A stretch of 26,435 nt of DNA from Chrysochromulina parva (lineage: Eukaryota > Haptophyta > Prymnesiales > Chrysochromulinaceae), in contig PJAB01000451.1 of assembly GCA_002887195.1 (NCBI GenBank), positions 1 through 26,435 on the forward strand, given 5' to 3'. A program made the position numbers and the translations under genes. The notes under the pieces are model-generated. The model was not told the origin of the DNA. It was given only the letters and a program-made list of their open reading frames with translations, and made no database searches. The number at the start of each line of letters is the position of its first letter. Within the stretch, counting starts at the first letter, position 1. Below, in pieces: positions 25,601 through 26,435 of this stretch.

Positions 25601-26435
25601 CCACCCTGTGCGTCCTGCCGATGTGCTCGCCAATTTGCTCGGTACCGAGGATTGACATGGAATGGCCGCTCGAAGCCGATCCAACAGGGTGGATCGTGTC
25701 GAGATACACGAGTGTCCCCGCCGCTGAGTCTACAGCCACGGCTCGATCTGTCCGGGTGATCGTGCGACGGCCGCAGTCCAAACAGTCGGTGCCGATGGTG
25801 CACTCGGCAAACTCCGCGCCGGGTCCGCCGTCGTCGCAGTGGGAGTCGGAGGCGAACTCGCACGAGTCAAAGCAGGCTGAGTTCGCGTCCCCCCAGAGAC
25901 CGGTGTCGCTCGGCGGTTCGGCCATGGTAGGGTGCACAAAGAATGGAGCACTCTCGGTGAGTGGGTTGGACGCGTAAATGCACATGAGAGTGCAGTCTTC
26001 ACTCGGTGGCGGTGGCAATGGTGGTGGTCTTGGGGGTGGAGATGGTGGCGGCGATGGGGGTGGCGATGGCGGTGGTGGTGCTGGCGGCGGCGATGGTGGG
26101 GGTGGTTTTGGCGGCGGCGATGGCGGGGGTGGTGAAGGAGGCGGTGGACTCGGAGGAGGGGACGGCGGTGGCGATGGCGGCGGCGACGGTGGTGGCGGTG
26201 AAGGTGGTGGCGGTGAAGGTGGTGGTTCTGTTGGTGGTGGCTTTGGTGGTGGGGGTGGAAACGGCGATGGCGGACGAGCTGGCCTATCCGGTGGGAACGG
26301 GGGAGGGTTCGGGGGGGGCGGAAATGGCGGCGGCGATGGCGGTGGCGATGGTGGCGGCGAAGGTGGTGGCGGTGAAGGTGGTGGCGGCGAGGGTGGAGGT
26401 GAGGGTGGCGGTGGGGGAGATGGCGACGGTGGTGG
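22686..26435 (-). CDS. Single-pass, Pro-rich and Cys-repeat cell-surface protein (5' truncated by window)
   Basis: The frame is open from the right edge to a TGA at 22686-22688, so 1249 residues are visible and the start is missing. A TTG at 26018 is not a credible start because the frame continues upstream without a stop. Order: S(P)3-5 repeats (26001-26435) like hydroxyproline-rich wall proteins; a cysteine motif CFDSC...CDDGGPGAEF...GTDCLDCG (about 25768-25905); a six-sequon TNASG repeat (25135-25254); about seven GCM...A.NYDP.A....C units (about 24380-25330); a second short PPSPPPP stretch (about 24245-24285); an Ig/SEA-sized region (about 23880-24230, ISYSFTAEG...VSIVASSVSITFS); one transmembrane helix IVGLSFFGATLVIIVFMC (23748-23819) followed by basic residues; and a cytoplasmic tail with charged helix, ELKVPVL repeats and TGRAALATTGRG repeats. 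It is probably a type I wall or matrix-linked receptor-like or adhesion protein. No kinase or other enzyme domain is present. Ligand unknown. Confidence 0.87.
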   Translation of the reverse strand, partial: PPPSPSPPPPPSPPPSPPPPSPPPPSPPPSPPPSPPPFPPPPNPPPFPPDRPARPPSPFPPPPPKPPPTEPPPSPPPPSPPPPSPPPSPPPSPPPSPPPPSPPPPSPPPKPPPPSPPPAPPPPSPPPSPPPSPPPRPPPLPPPPSEDCTLMCIYASNPLTESAPFFVHPTMAEPPSDTGLWGDANSACFDSCEFASDSHCDDGGPGAEFAECTIGTDCLDCGRRTITRTDRAVAVDSAAGTLVYLDTIHPVGSASSGHSMSILGTEQIGEHIGRTHRVGRSTCQWIRHCNSAVELPGQRCNATQSNVLLVGFCFTSDTGSLECGRVSSMDNVYGTFQVRYHESTPPQRCPTNSPARSLGHFTSTRPLIAGCMISSDVAFDAAAEVHVPGFCKGDSSSGTNASGTAASGTNASSTNASGTNASGTNASGTNASGTNDIGVKASIGHGTAFDYFKGCMLAGAANYDPAARQVGDCIFPTMGCMSSSALNFNALATIADGSCIEPVFGCTINSVSYAGVDARTPGFRSGYYGSALRGVGTVSETEYSSPVVLNYDPLATVLTNCTIAIEGCMDSTAVNYDPEANLNSRTWCIPRVVGCMMPTQNNAATGFVLASPFDGLNVNYSSSATVHDPSLCVIARYGCKQPPTRVRGFIAPVLPLNNDDTVTVPLNGTCVFPKTGCLNRAAVNFQCASSDSIVMCHGQGITVHAPSVCRYAWEVFDRLPPSPPPPQYPPGGSETTYLTQTFIISYSFTAEGTPEMFNDDTRQTMITAYVGAVCGSLPTCSVSAFNTQVSIVASSVSITFSTSVTDQAAAQNVMSQVQLLPTTAAGLQAVLGNQLGIQVLTGGTAAMEVLSTFAPNPFPPPPLPPSAPDVGRIVGLSFFGATLVIIVFMCTFFYAVRPKRFQTAVADVASNIESAVHQLFSNPSLPTDDALEGARSRTDASSDSGTGAVPQKSSMTRRPMASSVATQINANRLASTLAKDVNPKKAQSKQLAERTLQRALAQLGKDDQYHRLQRLYNPSESPSSPDELEVLRRAIDAAKFLGVDVSAAEARLAEEERKRRELKVQLNVPVLAEERMQLSGLELVPMELKMPVLGEEQLPVELKVPVLSQEPTTALTSGVITLQLNCLGLVPMVLKVPVLIEGDGKAEARAALKARAMAAYATTGKTAVQNAHSEGWNLKPVSAQSRATFKRTGRAALATTGRGIELGAPTVAAPEPTKSSHASLKTTGRAALATTGRGKSITTDESGMS
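22723..22880 (-). repeat. Direct repeat encoding TGRAALATTGRG in the cytoplasmic tail
   Basis: Two copies of about 50 bp, 22723-22772 and 22828-22880, differ at a few bases and both encode (R/T)TGRAALATTGRG. A diverged third version (AMAAYATTGKTA) lies just upstream in the protein, at about 22932-22970. The protein motif is better conserved than the intervening sequence. Confidence 0.8.
23020..23260 (-). repeat. Interspersed repeat encoding ELKVPVL in the cytoplasmic tail
   Basis: Copies begin with AGCACAGGCA on the plus strand at 23020, 23116, 23158 and 23224. They encode (M/V)(E/V)LK(V/M)PVL followed by an acidic residue, often with LxLVPM before it. The alternation of hydrophobic and charged residues suggests beta strands or short docking motifs. 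Confidence 0.8.
25135..25254 (-). repeat. 15-bp tandem repeat encoding TNASG glycosylation sites
   Basis: Eight 15-bp units, GTGCCGCTAGCATTA-like on the plus strand, encode TNASG or close variants. Six units keep the N-A-S sequon, so this extracellular stretch should be a cluster of N-glycans plus Ser/Thr for O-glycans. The in-frame period allows length variation. Confidence 0.9.
26001..26435 (-). repeat. S(P)3-5 polyproline repeat running off the window edge
   Basis: The plus strand is a GGT/GGC-rich run. In the gene's frame it reads as serine followed by three to five prolines, over and over, with rare K, F, R, A, T, N and D. No in-frame stop occurs up to the last base. Such repeats are typical substrates for prolyl hydroxylation and arabinosylation in algal walls. 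Confidence 0.9.

Noticed and set aside
26001..26435. Plus-strand Gly/Trp-rich frame (GGGGDGGG type) as a glycine-rich protein
   Set aside because: It is the complement of the S(P)n repeat, which continues in frame from a well-supported minus-strand gene with cysteine repeats and a membrane helix.

Overview
The window looks like nuclear DNA of a eukaryotic microalga with a secondary plastid, most likely a haptophyte. It is GC-rich and gene-dense, with long ORFs that are mostly or wholly intron-free. One short GT-AG intron is clear. A plastid-type Thf1/Psb29 protein is nuclear-encoded behind a signal-plus-transit-like leader, as expected for a complex red plastid. A surface protein combines S(P)3-5 repeats, a CDDGGPGAE cysteine motif and GC..NYDP..C repeats, a mix I associate with haptophyte and other algal cell-surface proteins. 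The lineage is an inference; no rRNA, tRNA or organelle gene is present to confirm it.

Layout from left to right. Bases 1-733 hold no supported gene. A two-exon ATAD2/Yta7-type chromatin AAA ATPase is on the minus strand (734-4859). It is head-to-head, across 149 bp, with a plus-strand RING-H2 protein (5009-5962). After a 625-bp convergent gap comes a minus-strand secreted DUF5695-family, glycosidase-like protein (6588-9971). Next are a minus-strand protein of unknown function (10490-11668) and a minus-strand giant repeat protein of about 2,930 residues (12301-21102). The giant gene is head-to-head, across about 109 bp, with plastid Thf1/Psb29 (21212-22132, plus). Last, a minus-strand single-pass surface protein (22686-26435) runs off the right edge with its N-terminus missing.

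The genes do not form an obvious single pathway. They are a chromatin regulator, a probable ubiquitin ligase, a secreted carbohydrate-active candidate, a plastid biogenesis factor, a wall or surface receptor-like protein and two lineage-restricted proteins. Two gene pairs share very short divergent promoters. There is no mobile element, CRISPR array or RNA gene that I can support.

Two observations stand out. First, the 73-bp intron of the ATPase gene starts with a near copy of the start of the downstream exon, as if a tandem duplication had created the intron. Second, the giant protein contains seven modules marked by PLWE, RANPxFG and TGDxR boxes. They look like degenerate EF-hand arrays, with a basic linker inserted into one loop in most modules, and their spacing falls steadily from 453 to 362 residues toward the C-terminus. 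Short tandem duplications recur in several genes (12-, 15-, 19-, 21- and about 40-bp units), which suggests that replication slippage actively shapes this region.
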